A DNA stretch of 59,516 nt from NCBI GenBank assembly GCA_041664945.1, contig JBAYJY010000007.1:1-59516 (forward strand), in the 5' to 3' direction. Shown piece by piece: positions 8,067 to 16,743 of the stretch (the stretch's first letter is position 1; each line of letters starts with the position of its first letter). The translations under genes and the position numbers were made by a program. The notes beneath the pieces are model-generated. The model did no database searches and was not told the origin of the DNA. It worked only from the letters and a program-made list of their open reading frames with translations. The stretch is from JBAYJY01 sp041664945 (lineage in GTDB: Bacteria > UBP15 > UBA6099).

Positions 8067-10058
8067 TTACTTCAGAGGCAGCGTGAAAGTGAACGCGCTT
8101 CCCCGCCCCGGGCGGCTTTCAATCGAAATTCGGCCGCCGTGCAGTTCGATGAGTTCTTTTGTGATGGCGAGGCCGAGGCCGGTGCCCGCGAACTCGCGTC
8201 CGTCGTGTTTGTCAACCTGATAGAACCGCTCGAAAATGTGGCCCTGTTCGCTCTCAGGGACGCCGATCCCGGTGTCGGTTACAGAAATCTCGATGAGATT
8301 TTCCTCTTTGCGGTGGCGGCCTTGGACGGTTATCAGGCCGCCGGAGGGCGTGAATTTAATCGCGTTGCCTGTCAGATTGAATAGAGCCTGATTAATCCGG
8401 TCGCGGTCGGCGTAAACGTGAGGCAGGTTGTCCTCGACGAAGATTTCGAGCGACAGGCCGGCTTCCTTGAGGCGTTCCGAAAAAACCTCTTCGAGGCTGC
8501 GCAGTTCCTTGCCGAGATCGACATAGCTTCTTCGCAGTTCCATGCGGCCGGCGTCTATCCGGGACAGGTTGAGCAAGTCGCTGATAAGCGCCTGAAGGTT
8601 CCTGCCGCGCCGCAGAACAACGTCGAGGCTCTGACGCTGTTCGTCCGCCAGCGGCCCGAGCGCTCCTTCGAGCAGCATTGAGATGTAGCCGATTATCGTA
8701 GTGAGCGGGGTCTTCAGTTCGTGAGAGACGGTGGAGAGAAAAGTATCCTTTACCTCGTTCGCCTTGCGAAGGTTGATATTGCTCTTAAGCAATTCCTGGT
8801 TGACTTTTTCGAGTTCGCGCGAGTACATCTCAAGGCTCGAGTGGGCTGACTTCAGGCGCTGGGAGTAATCCTCGATTTGCCGTTTCGACATTCGCATTTC
8901 TTCCATCGAGCGGAACAGCCGCACGCTCATGTCGTTGAATGCGTCCGCGAGTTGTGAGATTTCGTCGTCGCCGGGGATGTCTATGCGGTGCATGAGATTG
9001 CCGCGCCCGATTTCCTCGGCGCCCTTGCGAAGCCGCTGAACCGGGTCTGTGATCCTTCGCGCGAGAACCAGTCCGAGCCCGAAGGCCATCGCGATCCCGA
9101 TCAGAGTGAAGAAAAAGTTGTCTCTCAGCGAAGCGTATTTAGCTTTATTGATCCAAACTGTCGAGCTTCGAAGTTCGAACAGCGCAGCCGGCCGGTTGTC
9201 GTATCCGCGGAGCGCGACATAGCCGGCGATCTCGCCGCTGCGGCCATATCTGACTATGGAGGAACGGGTTTTTGAGCCGGCGACCTCTCTAAAAAGCCCT
9301 TTGCGCAACTCGCCGTTCCAGCTCGCGTCCGATGAGTTGACCAGTCCGCCGGCCGTGTAGATGCTGGCTATGCCTCGCGTTCTTCCATGAATTTCCGCGA
9401 GAAGCGTTTTGTCCCGATTCAGCAGATAGCCGACGATGATCGCGCCGACCACCTCATTTTCGCCAGGAGCCGCCTGAAAGCCGCCGATATCCTCCGGACC
9501 GGTCTGCATGTAAACCGGAACCACAGCCACAATCGCCAAGCCTTCAGCGTGGCTTGACTCGTCCGGCGGTTCCGCGAGTTGCCCCTCCTGCCAAAGCTCG
9601 TAAGGGCCGAGCCTCTTGAAGGTTATGACTTCCTCGCCCTTGAGCGCCCGCCGAACCGCCGGGTCTCCGCTCATGTTGTCTCCTGTCGAATACGCCGCCT
9701 GCGACCTGAACAGCACTATCCCGTCCCTGTCAACGACTGTCATGTATGTCAGATCCGATTCCGACAGGCCGCGCACGAAATATTTCACGCGCACTTTGAC
9801 GAGGTCGCCAACTCGGCCGGCGAGTATCCGATTGAAAGAAATATCTTTAGAGAGCACGCGCGCCGGCATCAGCAGGGACTGCTTTTTCTGCTTCAGAAGC
9901 AGGTTCGCGATCTCGATGTCGGATTCCATTTTCAGTTGCGCTTCCTGATATATCAGGCGCGAGAGGTAGCTGAACCCGTAAAGAGAGGGCACGGAGATAG
10001 AAACGGCTACGACGACAAGGAAAGAAAAAACTATTCTTGTTGTAAGGCCGAGCCGCAT
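8067..10058 (-). CDS. membrane sensor histidine kinase (HAMP, HisKA, HATPase)
   Basis: The frame could start at 10202, but the ATG at 10058 is preferred: AAGGAG lies upstream and the protein then opens directly with a membrane helix (IVFSFLVVVAVSIS, residues about 9-23). The 663-residue product has an extracytoplasmic Cache-like sensor (about 30-300, with LTYMTVVDRDGIVLFRSQA), a second helix (FFFTLIGIAMAFGLGLVLA), HAMP (RRITDPVQRLRKGAEEIGRG), a coiled coil, the H-box STVSHELKTPLTTIIGY with the phosphorylated His, and HATPase boxes N (NLTGNAIKFTP), G1 (DTGIGVP) and G2 (GTGLGLAIT). No response regulator is adjacent, so it is an orphan kinase. It may be transcribed with the phosphoesterase gene 65 bases downstream. 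Confidence 0.92.
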   Translation of the reverse strand: MRLGLTTRIVFSFLVVVAVSISVPSLYGFSYLSRLIYQEAQLKMESDIEIANLLLKQKKQSLLMPARVLSKDISFNRILAGRVGDLVKVRVKYFVRGLSESDLTYMTVVDRDGIVLFRSQAAYSTGDNMSGDPAVRRALKGEEVITFKRLGPYELWQEGQLAEPPDESSHAEGLAIVAVVPVYMQTGPEDIGGFQAAPGENEVVGAIIVGYLLNRDKTLLAEIHGRTRGIASIYTAGGLVNSSDASWNGELRKGLFREVAGSKTRSSIVRYGRSGEIAGYVALRGYDNRPAALFELRSSTVWINKAKYASLRDNFFFTLIGIAMAFGLGLVLARRITDPVQRLRKGAEEIGRGNLMHRIDIPGDDEISQLADAFNDMSVRLFRSMEEMRMSKRQIEDYSQRLKSAHSSLEMYSRELEKVNQELLKSNINLRKANEVKDTFLSTVSHELKTPLTTIIGYISMLLEGALGPLADEQRQSLDVVLRRGRNLQALISDLLNLSRIDAGRMELRRSYVDLGKELRSLEEVFSERLKEAGLSLEIFVEDNLPHVYADRDRINQALFNLTGNAIKFTPSGGLITVQGRHRKEENLIEISVTDTGIGVPESEQGHIFERFYQVDKHDGREFAGTGLGLAITKELIELHGGRISIESRPGRGSAFTFTLPLK

Positions 10059-10191
10059 GATGGTCGTATAACTCCTTAAGCGGCGGAAAGCCGCGCGAAT
10101 CATTACGGAATTATAAGCGAACATGCGTCTCGGCGCAAAAGCTGCGACTGCGCCGGCTAGGCTTTGATCGCCCGGCTTCGAAATAATTACA

Positions 10192-10220
10192 TTGATCGGC
10201 ATTATGTGCTATGTTATTAT
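10192..10220 (+). promoter_or_regulatory. sigma-70 promoter for the tandem glycosyltransferase genes
   Basis: TTGATC (10192-10197), a 17-base spacer and TATTAT (10215-10220) lie about 50 bases upstream of the GTG start at 10269, in the AT-rich gap after the divergent histidine kinase gene. Confidence 0.6.
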
Positions 10221-10268
10221 TTGTTGTAACTTATATGGGTTTGATGCCTTTTCTTCGAACAGGAAAAC

Positions 10269-11447
10269 GTGAAAGCAGTTAATAAGAAATTCAAGCGCGC
10301 GATAGTTCTCAAGGGCGGCGGGATAGTGATGCCATACATAGCCGATGATTGCGTCGCGGCGCTGGATCAGGTCGGAGTCATTGTTTTCGGCCTATCCATT
10401 CGGGTGCTTTCGGGGCAGACATTCGATAGCGTACGCGACGAGACCCGGGAGAAGCTGAATGAGATTAAGCCCGATTTTATTCTCTCCATGGACGCGGGAT
10501 TGGTTCGCGATGAACCCGCTTTCTTTGAAGATCTCGGCATCCCGGTCGTCGCATGGTTTGTTGATGACCCCACGATTGACATGACTCCGGAAAAAATGTT
10601 CGACAAGCTGATGATTTTTTCATGGGACCGCGAGTACATTCAAATTCTTCGCGATTACGGATGCAAAGTCGTTGAATACCTGCCGCTTGGAACGAATCCG
10701 GCGAAGTTCCGCCGCACGCCGCCTACGGACCCGCGCTGCGCTCCGTTCGCGTGCGACGTGAGTTTCGTAGGAAGCTCGCTCGAGAAACAGTCGATAAGAT
10801 CCATAATCGATAATGAATATGAACCTAAGTTGCGGGAAGTTATGAACGAATGCATACGGCAGCACGCGGAACCGCCGCACACGCCCGTTTCCGAATTGCT
10901 GAATGAAGCGCTGGGGCGCGAAAAACTGGCTCTGGTCGCCGATAATCGCCGCGCGTTTGAAGGCCAGATCGAGATCGAGGCGATGATGCTGTATCGCTCC
11001 CGCGCGCTCAACCGGCTTGCCCGCTTCGCCCCTCATGTTTACGGCGACGACGGATGGCCCGCGCTGCTCGACCCAGGTTCGGTTTTCAGAGGTCCGATCG
11101 TCTACGATGTCGACTTGCCGCTTCTGTACAGCGCCTCGCGTATCAATCTCAACCTGACTAAATCTCAACTGAAGACATCCGTCAACCAGCGCGTGTTCGA
11201 CGCGCCGGCCTGCGGCGGTTTCGTGCTTACAGACAAACGGGAGGACGCCGAATTGCTTTTCGACACGGACAAGGAAATCGCCGTGTTCAACAGCTACGAC
11301 GACATGGAGGCGAAGACCGCGTATTTTCTGGAAAACAGCGAGGAGCGCGAGACGCGCGCGCGAATGACGAAACGGCATGTGCTCGCCGAACACACTTACG
11401 CGCACAGAATGAGACGCATACTCGAAGTCATCGGCGACTACATCTAA
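10269..11447 (+). CDS. CgeB-like glycosyltransferase, first of a tandem pair
   Basis: The 392-residue protein has the two-part architecture of CgeB-family (DUF3880 plus Glyco_trans_1_2) transferases. The N-terminal Rossmann half contains IKPDFILSMDAGLV and IPVVAWFVDDPTIDM. The linker VEYLPLGTNPAKFRRTPP leads to the C-terminal half with DVSFVGSS and the late motif SVNQRVFDAPACGGFVLTD, which corresponds to the donor-sugar-binding region (here FDAPACGGF). The C-terminal REDAELLFDTDKEIAVF is also typical. The start is GTG at 10269 with AGGA upstream. It is followed after 25 bases by a paralogue of the same length. Family members transfer sugars to proteins (for example flagellin or spore-coat) or glycans; the target here is unknown. 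Confidence 0.8.
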   Translation: MKAVNKKFKRAIVLKGGGIVMPYIADDCVAALDQVGVIVFGLSIRVLSGQTFDSVRDETREKLNEIKPDFILSMDAGLVRDEPAFFEDLGIPVVAWFVDDPTIDMTPEKMFDKLMIFSWDREYIQILRDYGCKVVEYLPLGTNPAKFRRTPPTDPRCAPFACDVSFVGSSLEKQSIRSIIDNEYEPKLREVMNECIRQHAEPPHTPVSELLNEALGREKLALVADNRRAFEGQIEIEAMMLYRSRALNRLARFAPHVYGDDGWPALLDPGSVFRGPIVYDVDLPLLYSASRINLNLTKSQLKTSVNQRVFDAPACGGFVLTDKREDAELLFDTDKEIAVFNSYDDMEAKTAYFLENSEERETRARMTKRHVLAEHTYAHRMRRILEVIGDYI

Positions 11448-11472
11448 TTGATGTTTAATGCTGAAGGAAGTT

Positions 11473-12714
11473 ATGAATAAGGCTGGATATCGCATTAAGA
11501 GCGCCGTCGTCCTCAGAGGGACGGGCATTGTCACGCCGTATATCGCGGATGAATGCGTCACGGCTCTGAATCAGGCCAACGTAGCCGCTATAGGCATTGA
11601 GATGCGCGTGACATCCGATGAAAGTGAATTGAACCGCGCCAAGGTCGGCGCTTCCGGCATTCAGATCCAAATGTCTTCGGAAGAGACCGTCATGGACTAT
11701 TTCAACAAGATGCGAGTATGCATCAAGGAAATCAAACCCGATTTCATTCTTTCGATAGACGCTGTTTTCACGCGGGATTATCCTGCTTTGTTTGACGAAC
11801 TCGGCATACCGGTCGCCGCGTGGTTTGTTGATGATCCGATGATGTTTATGACGCTCGGGAGTGTCTGCAGCAAGTTCATCGCTTTCTCATGGGACCGGGT
11901 ATATGTTAAGCCGCTGTCGGATTTAGGATGCCTTGCCGCCGAGTATCTGCCGCTGGGAACGAATCCGGCGAAATTCCGCCGCACGCCGCCGTCTGATCCG
12001 CGCTGCGCTCCGTTCGCCTGTGATGTGAGTTTCGTAGGCAGTTCGCTTGGGCAACGGACGATATTATCCGGAATCGAAAACGAATACGAACCGCGGATGC
12101 GGGACATAATGGAAGAATGCGTGAGTCGCCATTCGGAACCGCCGCACCCGCCTGTTCGCGAGTTGCTGAACGAAGCTCTGGCTCGCGAAAAGACAGCGCC
12201 GGTCGTGGATAAGCGCCGCGCGATCGAGGTCCGGATAGAGACCGCGTCGATGGCGCTCTATCGTTCCCGCGCGATCAACCGGCTCGCCCGCTTTGCTCCT
12301 CAGGTTTACGGCGATAGCGGCTGGCCCGCGCTGCTTGAACCCGGCCCGGTTTTCAGAGGCCCGATCGGTTACGACGTTGACTTGCCGCTCCTGTACAGCG
12401 CTTCGCGGATCAATCTCAACCTGACTAAATCTCAACTGAAGACATCCGTCAATCAGCGCGTGTTCGATGCGCCGGCCTGCGGCGGTTTCGTGCTCACGGA
12501 CAAACGCGAGGACGCCGAATTGCTTTTCGACACGGATAAGGAAATCGCCGTGTTCAACAACGAAGACGACATGGCGACGAAGGTCGCGTATTTTCTGGAA
12601 AACAACGAGGAGCGCGAATCGCGCGCGCGAATGACGAAACGCCATGTTCTCGCCGAACACACTTATGCGCATAGAATAAGGCGTATGCTCGAAGTTGTCG
12701 AAAACCATATTTAA
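11473..12714 (+). CDS. CgeB-like glycosyltransferase, second of a tandem pair
   Basis: This 413-residue paralogue of the preceding gene has the same motifs: IKPDFILSIDAVFTRDY, IPVAAWFVDDPMMFM, AEYLPLGTNPAKFRRTPP, DVSFVGSS and SVNQRVFDAPACGGFVLTD. The ATG at 11473 is preferred over an in-frame ATG at 11458, because AAGGAAG precedes it and the protein (MNKAGYRIKSAVV) then aligns with the start of the first copy (MKAVNKKFKRAIV). It carries about 20 extra residues near position 40-60 (SELNRAKVGASGIQIQMSS). Its last 300 bases are nearly identical to the first copy, whereas the 5' half is clearly diverged. Confidence 0.8.
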   Translation: MNKAGYRIKSAVVLRGTGIVTPYIADECVTALNQANVAAIGIEMRVTSDESELNRAKVGASGIQIQMSSEETVMDYFNKMRVCIKEIKPDFILSIDAVFTRDYPALFDELGIPVAAWFVDDPMMFMTLGSVCSKFIAFSWDRVYVKPLSDLGCLAAEYLPLGTNPAKFRRTPPSDPRCAPFACDVSFVGSSLGQRTILSGIENEYEPRMRDIMEECVSRHSEPPHPPVRELLNEALAREKTAPVVDKRRAIEVRIETASMALYRSRAINRLARFAPQVYGDSGWPALLEPGPVFRGPIGYDVDLPLLYSASRINLNLTKSQLKTSVNQRVFDAPACGGFVLTDKREDAELLFDTDKEIAVFNNEDDMATKVAYFLENNEERESRARMTKRHVLAEHTYAHRIRRMLEVVENHI

Positions 12715-12764
12715 TCCGGCGCCCGGATAAAAATGCTGAATGTAAAAAGATATGAGGTGAAGAA

Positions 12765-13142
12765 ATGGCTGAACGGCGAATTAAAATCACGGCGGGGAGC
12801 GTGACGGCGGAAGCGGTTCTCAACGATTCTCAGACGTCGGAAAAAATCTGGAACGCGCTGCCGATCGAAGCCTCCGGAAATACGTGGGGCGACGAGATTT
12901 ATTTTTCGATTCCAGTGAAGGACGCGCTCGCGGCGGACGCAAAGGAAGTCGTGGCTCTTGGCGATCTCGCATACTGGCCTCCGGGCTCCGCGTTCTGCAT
13001 ATTCTTCGGGCGCACGCCCGCGAGCGAAGGCGACGAAATCCGGCCAGCGAGCGCTGTTAACCCGGTCGGAAAGGTCGTCGGAGACGCGAAGATATTCAAG
13101 AGCGCCCGCTCCGGCGAAAAGGTTATTTTAGAAAGATTATAA
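12765..13142 (+). CDS. cyclophilin-like fold protein (TM1367/DUF369 family)
   Basis: The 125-residue protein matches the small archaeal/bacterial cyclophilin-like family (TM1367-type). It has KITAGSVTAEAVLNDSQTSE near the N-terminus, IWNALPIEASGNTWGDEIYF in the middle and LGDLAYWPPGSAFCIFFGRT, where the GDLAYWPPG and FGRTP segments are family hallmarks. The fold is shared with peptidyl-prolyl isomerases, but catalytic activity is not established for this family. A GAGGTG ribosome binding site precedes the ATG. It lies 50 bases after the second glycosyltransferase gene and 54 bases before the GH97 gene. Confidence 0.8.
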   Translation: MAERRIKITAGSVTAEAVLNDSQTSEKIWNALPIEASGNTWGDEIYFSIPVKDALAADAKEVVALGDLAYWPPGSAFCIFFGRTPASEGDEIRPASAVNPVGKVVGDAKIFKSARSGEKVILERL

Positions 13143-13196
13143 AATTATAATTCCATATATTCTCGAATATGATGGGGTTAGAAAAGGAAATATTTT

Positions 13197-15029
13197 ATGA
13201 AATCGATTTTATATGGAGCGTCAATTGCTTTATTAACGATGTCCTTGTCTGCAGCCGCCGGCGCGGATGTTGTTTTGAAATCTCCCAATGGCATTTCGGT
13301 GTCAGTGATAGTGAATGCGTCCGGCCGCCTTGCCGGCAATGTTAGTTGGAAGAACAACGAGGTGACGGAGGAGTCGCCGCTCGGCATAAGCGTCGATGGC
13401 GTTGATTTCGGCGATGGAGTCAGCCTCGGCGTTCCTGCTCTTGATAAGGTCAGCCAGACTTTTGCGACTCGCGGATGGCATTCAGCCGGCCGCCTGAACT
13501 GTAACGCCGCGCGTATCCCGGTCACTCACATAAAAAGCAAATCCGCATACACTCTCGAAGTCCGGGCTTGCGAGGATGGCGTCGCGTACAGATATATCGT
13601 CCCGGGAAGCGGAAAGAGGACCGTCTCCGGCGAGGCGACGTCGTGGAAATTGCCGGGCGGGGTCGCTTTCTGGTATCAGACCGATGTCAAAAACTATGAG
13701 GACATTCAGAGACAGGCGATCTCTATAGAAGCGGGCACAAAAGTAGGTCCGCCGATAACGGTTTTTTATCCGGCAGGCTTTTACTCGGCTATCTCCGAAG
13801 CCGGGGCGCCCATCGGCTACAGCGGCATGACTCTTGTCGCGCGCGAGAACAACCTGTTCGAAGCTGAATTTCTCGACGATCCCGGCGGTTGGGCAATCGA
13901 CGGCGAAATCACCACTCCTTGGCGCGTTATTCTCATTGAAGAAGACCTCACCGGACTTGTGAATTCAGACCTGATATTTGGCCTTAACCCGCCCCCGACA
14001 GAAGAGATTGCGACTGCAAAATGGATTCGGCCCGGCCGCTCCCTATGGAATTATCTCAACCCCGAAACGGCGGTGACGCCCGAAAACATGATGCAATATG
14101 TAGACGCCGCAAACCAGCTCGGCTTCGAGTATGTGCTTGTTGATGAAGGATGGAAGAAATGGTCCGCGCCCGGAAAGGATTTCTATGGCGTCATGGCTGA
14201 TCTTGCCGGCTATGCAAAAGGGAAAAGCGTCGGAATATGGGTATGGACTCACTACTCGGACATAATTGATCCGGACGCGCGGGATAAGCATTTCAGCCGC
14301 CTCGCCGAAATAGGCGTCGTTGGCAACAAAATAGATTTCATGGATTCCGAATCGCAGAAGATGCTCAGGTTTTACGATGCCTGCAGGCGTGACGCCGCAA
14401 AGCGCCATCTGATGGTCAACTTTCACGGCGCGAACAAGCCGACCGGCGAAACCCGCGCATGGCCGAATGAAATGACGCGAGAAGGAATACGCGGCTTTGA
14501 GTACCGCAGCCTGCCGCTTTCTCACCTTACCACGCTGCCGTTCACGCGATTCCTTGCGGGCCATGCGGATTTTACGCCAATGCACTTCAGCCGGGCCTGG
14601 ATGGGATCTTCGACCAGAATGCACCAGCTCGCAATGGGTTTCATTCTCGGCTCTCCTGTTGAATTTTTCGGCGGTTCTCCCAAGGATTTTTTAAGGAGTC
14701 CCGCTGTCGACATCATCAAAACAATGCCCACCGTCTGGGACGAAACCGTCGCGCTCCCGCCGACTGAGATCGGCAAGACAGTTGCTTTTGCGCTACGTTC
14801 AGGCGAAACATGGTATGTAGCGATACTTAACGGCGACTTCAGACGAACAATAGATTTCAAACTCGATTTCCTGAACGAGGGAAACTTTGCCATGGAGGCG
14901 CTTCAGGACAGTTCTTCGAGCGCGTCAGGAGTTAAAAGGGTGTCTGCCGCTGTCACAAAAAATGATTCCGTGCAAATGGTCATTCGACCCGCCGGAGGCT
15001 ATGTGGCAAAGATTGTGAAAGCGCAATAG
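13197..15029 (+). CDS. secreted glycoside hydrolase family 97 enzyme
   Basis: The 610-residue protein begins with a signal peptide (MKSILYGASIALLTMSLSAA, cleavage near AGA-D at residue 23). An N-terminal beta-sandwich (about 25-270) carries LEVRACEDGVAYRYIVPG. The central (beta/alpha)8 barrel has YVLVDEGWKKW, VGIWVWTHYSD, NKIDFMDSESQ (Asp about 380), LMVNFHGANKPTG and NEMTREGIRGFEYR, all diagnostic of GH97. A C-terminal beta domain follows. The aspartate in KIDFMD is where retaining GH97 members (alpha-galactosidase group) have the nucleophile, whereas SusB-type inverting alpha-glucosidases lack it there; retaining is therefore inferred. AAAAGGA precedes the ATG. No TonB-linked or Sus transport genes are nearby. 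Confidence 0.88.
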   Translation: MKSILYGASIALLTMSLSAAAGADVVLKSPNGISVSVIVNASGRLAGNVSWKNNEVTEESPLGISVDGVDFGDGVSLGVPALDKVSQTFATRGWHSAGRLNCNAARIPVTHIKSKSAYTLEVRACEDGVAYRYIVPGSGKRTVSGEATSWKLPGGVAFWYQTDVKNYEDIQRQAISIEAGTKVGPPITVFYPAGFYSAISEAGAPIGYSGMTLVARENNLFEAEFLDDPGGWAIDGEITTPWRVILIEEDLTGLVNSDLIFGLNPPPTEEIATAKWIRPGRSLWNYLNPETAVTPENMMQYVDAANQLGFEYVLVDEGWKKWSAPGKDFYGVMADLAGYAKGKSVGIWVWTHYSDIIDPDARDKHFSRLAEIGVVGNKIDFMDSESQKMLRFYDACRRDAAKRHLMVNFHGANKPTGETRAWPNEMTREGIRGFEYRSLPLSHLTTLPFTRFLAGHADFTPMHFSRAWMGSSTRMHQLAMGFILGSPVEFFGGSPKDFLRSPAVDIIKTMPTVWDETVALPPTEIGKTVAFALRSGETWYVAILNGDFRRTIDFKLDFLNEGNFAMEALQDSSSSASGVKRVSAAVTKNDSVQMVIRPAGGYVAKIVKAQ

Positions 15030-15182
15030 CAATTAGCGCAATCTTTTGACATGAACGTTTCCTCTGCGTCGCTTGCGTTTGAGACAGGATTATTTGTTGA
15101 AGAAAAGGGACGGGCTTTACGGTTTGCGGATTTGAATCTCCCCTTTAACTCATTTTCGCGGAATCCCAGCGGAGGATTCGGT

Positions 15183-15869
15183 TCAATCGATAGAAGCCGC
15201 TCTGGCGTTTTTGACAAAGGCCGCGACTTTCGCGGGGTCTTTGATTCCTTTTTGAGCTTCGACGCCGCTCGCGAGATCGACGCCCGCCGGGCGGGTCGCG
15301 CGGATCGCGTCGGCCACGTTTTCCGGATTTAATCCGCCGGCCATGATCACGGGCCGCGGCGACCGCTCCGCGAGCAGACGCGCTTTTCCCCAGTCATATG
15401 AACAGCCGGTTCCCCCCATTACCTTCGCGCCGTCTTTCAGCAACACTGTGTCCAGCAGGATTTTGTCGGCTCCGGCTTCGGCGAACGCGCGGATTTTTTC
15501 GTGATATGGCTCGGCATCCCAATCGGAGCCGCTTCCGGCGGGCAGATGGACGCCTTTCCAGATTTCGCACGACACAAGAGTCCGCAGCGCCGCGATGTAC
15601 TCCGGCGTCTCTTCGCCTTGAATCTGAACGCCCGCGGGCCGGATCATTTTCGCCGCGTCCGCTATCAGTTCCCGAGACGCGCCCAAGAAGAGCAGAATCA
15701 CTGGGATTTGTGAAAGCGCTGCGAACCGGGCGGCGGTGTCGAGGTCGAGCGACCGCTGAGAGGGCATGTCGATCAGCAACCCCATGTAATCGGCGCCTGA
15801 ATAGCCAATGAGATCGACGTCGGTTTCGCGCGTTATCCCGCAGATTTTAATGATGAGGCTGCCGCTCAT
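15183..15869 (-). CDS. trpF: phosphoribosylanthranilate isomerase
   Basis: The enzyme (228 residues) isomerises phosphoribosylanthranilate in tryptophan synthesis. The frame opens further upstream, but the family start LIIKICGITRETD fixes the ATG at 15869. That ATG overlaps the upstream stop codon as ATGA. Visible motifs are KICGITRETD (catalytic Cys), GVQIQGEETPEYIA, KILLDTVLLKD (catalytic Asp), GGTGCSYDW and VIMAGGLNPENV (phosphate-binding loop), and a typical end GVDLASGVEAQKGIKDP. No other trp gene is in the window, so trp genes are scattered in this genome. It is translationally coupled to the zinc-ribbon/LURP-one gene. Confidence 0.95.
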   Translation of the reverse strand: MSGSLIIKICGITRETDVDLIGYSGADYMGLLIDMPSQRSLDLDTAARFAALSQIPVILLFLGASRELIADAAKMIRPAGVQIQGEETPEYIAALRTLVSCEIWKGVHLPAGSGSDWDAEPYHEKIRAFAEAGADKILLDTVLLKDGAKVMGGTGCSYDWGKARLLAERSPRPVIMAGGLNPENVADAIRATRPAGVDLASGVEAQKGIKDPAKVAAFVKNARAASID

Positions 15870-16594
15870 CTCGCTTCCCCGGAGTCGAGGAGCACGCCGA
15901 GAGCGAGCGCCGCGCGGCGGTCGAAAGTCTGCTGCGGGTCTTCGGAAAGGTCGAGGAGGTACTTGTCGAGAACGGTCCAGCGGCGGATGTATTTCCCTAT
16001 GACGCGGCCGCCGAATGTGATAATGAAGTCGGTCTTGAAATATTCGCCCAGAGGCCCGAACCGGCGAAAAAGCGCTTTGCCCCACGAGTCCTCGACGGCT
16101 TGGCCGATCACTTCGCCGTCCGCCGACTGGATATCCCACGTTCGCCTCAGAATGCTTATCATGTTCCGCCGTCTGAATTTCGCCAGCGTCTGCCCGCTCG
16201 CGTCCTGCAGCGTGAAAGGCATGTACAAAATCGCAATGAACTTATCCTGCAAAATTGTGAGTATCTTATTATTCATGGAGCTGTCGGAGTAAACGTAAAT
16301 GTGCCGTTTGAGAGCGAATGTAAGGCGCTGAATATAGAAAAGCTCGCCGCCTGTTTCGTCGTAAACCTGATATGTCGAGCGGATTTTCAGCAGGCGTTGG
16401 TTGAATAGATACTTGTTGAGGCCGAAGCGGTTTGAGGTTTGCTGCGGCTGCATCGCCGACGTGGCGGCGTTGTAGGCCGAAGAGGGTCTGGCCGCTGGAG
16501 GCGCGGGGGCTTGCGGGCCTTCCAGTTTGCCGCCGCATTTCGAACAGAATTTCACGCCTTCTTTCGCTTCACTGCCGCAACGCGGGCATTTCAT
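15866..16594 (-). CDS. zinc-ribbon protein with LURP-one/scramblase-like domain
   Basis: The 242-residue protein starts with a double-CxxC zinc ribbon (Cys3, Cys6, Cys17, Cys20; MKCPRCGSEAKEGVKFCSKC), then a Pro/Ala/Gln-rich linker to about residue 55. The rest is a beta-rich LURP-one-related (tubby/scramblase-like) domain: KYLFNQRLLKIRSTYQVYDE, HIYVYSDSSMNNKILTILQD, AKFRRRNMISILRRTWDIQS and GRVIGKYIRRWTVLDKYLLD. Such domains may bind lipid or phosphoinositide-like headgroups; the function in bacteria is not established. It ends in an ATGA overlap with trpF. An AGGA-type site (GGAGGAAAG) precedes the start. Confidence 0.75.
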   Translation of the reverse strand: MKCPRCGSEAKEGVKFCSKCGGKLEGPQAPAPPAARPSSAYNAATSAMQPQQTSNRFGLNKYLFNQRLLKIRSTYQVYDETGGELFYIQRLTFALKRHIYVYSDSSMNNKILTILQDKFIAILYMPFTLQDASGQTLAKFRRRNMISILRRTWDIQSADGEVIGQAVEDSWGKALFRRFGPLGEYFKTDFIITFGGRVIGKYIRRWTVLDKYLLDLSEDPQQTFDRRAALALGVLLDSGEAR

Positions 16595-16743
16595 AACTTT
16601 CCTCCAGGCGGTTAAAATAACAACCAGTTCAACTTAGAGTAACATAAGGATTTGCGTTGCACAAGCGGAATGAAAAGCGGTGTTTTGACATGCGCCCTTT
16701 ATTTTTGTTAAACTTCATGATCTTTTTGGAGAGGAATCGATTA

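Noticed and set aside
15183..16139. A 318-codon version of trpF starting at 16139
   Set aside because: The first 90 codons lie antisense-compositional inside the zinc-ribbon gene and match no family; the family start and ATGA overlap fix 15869.
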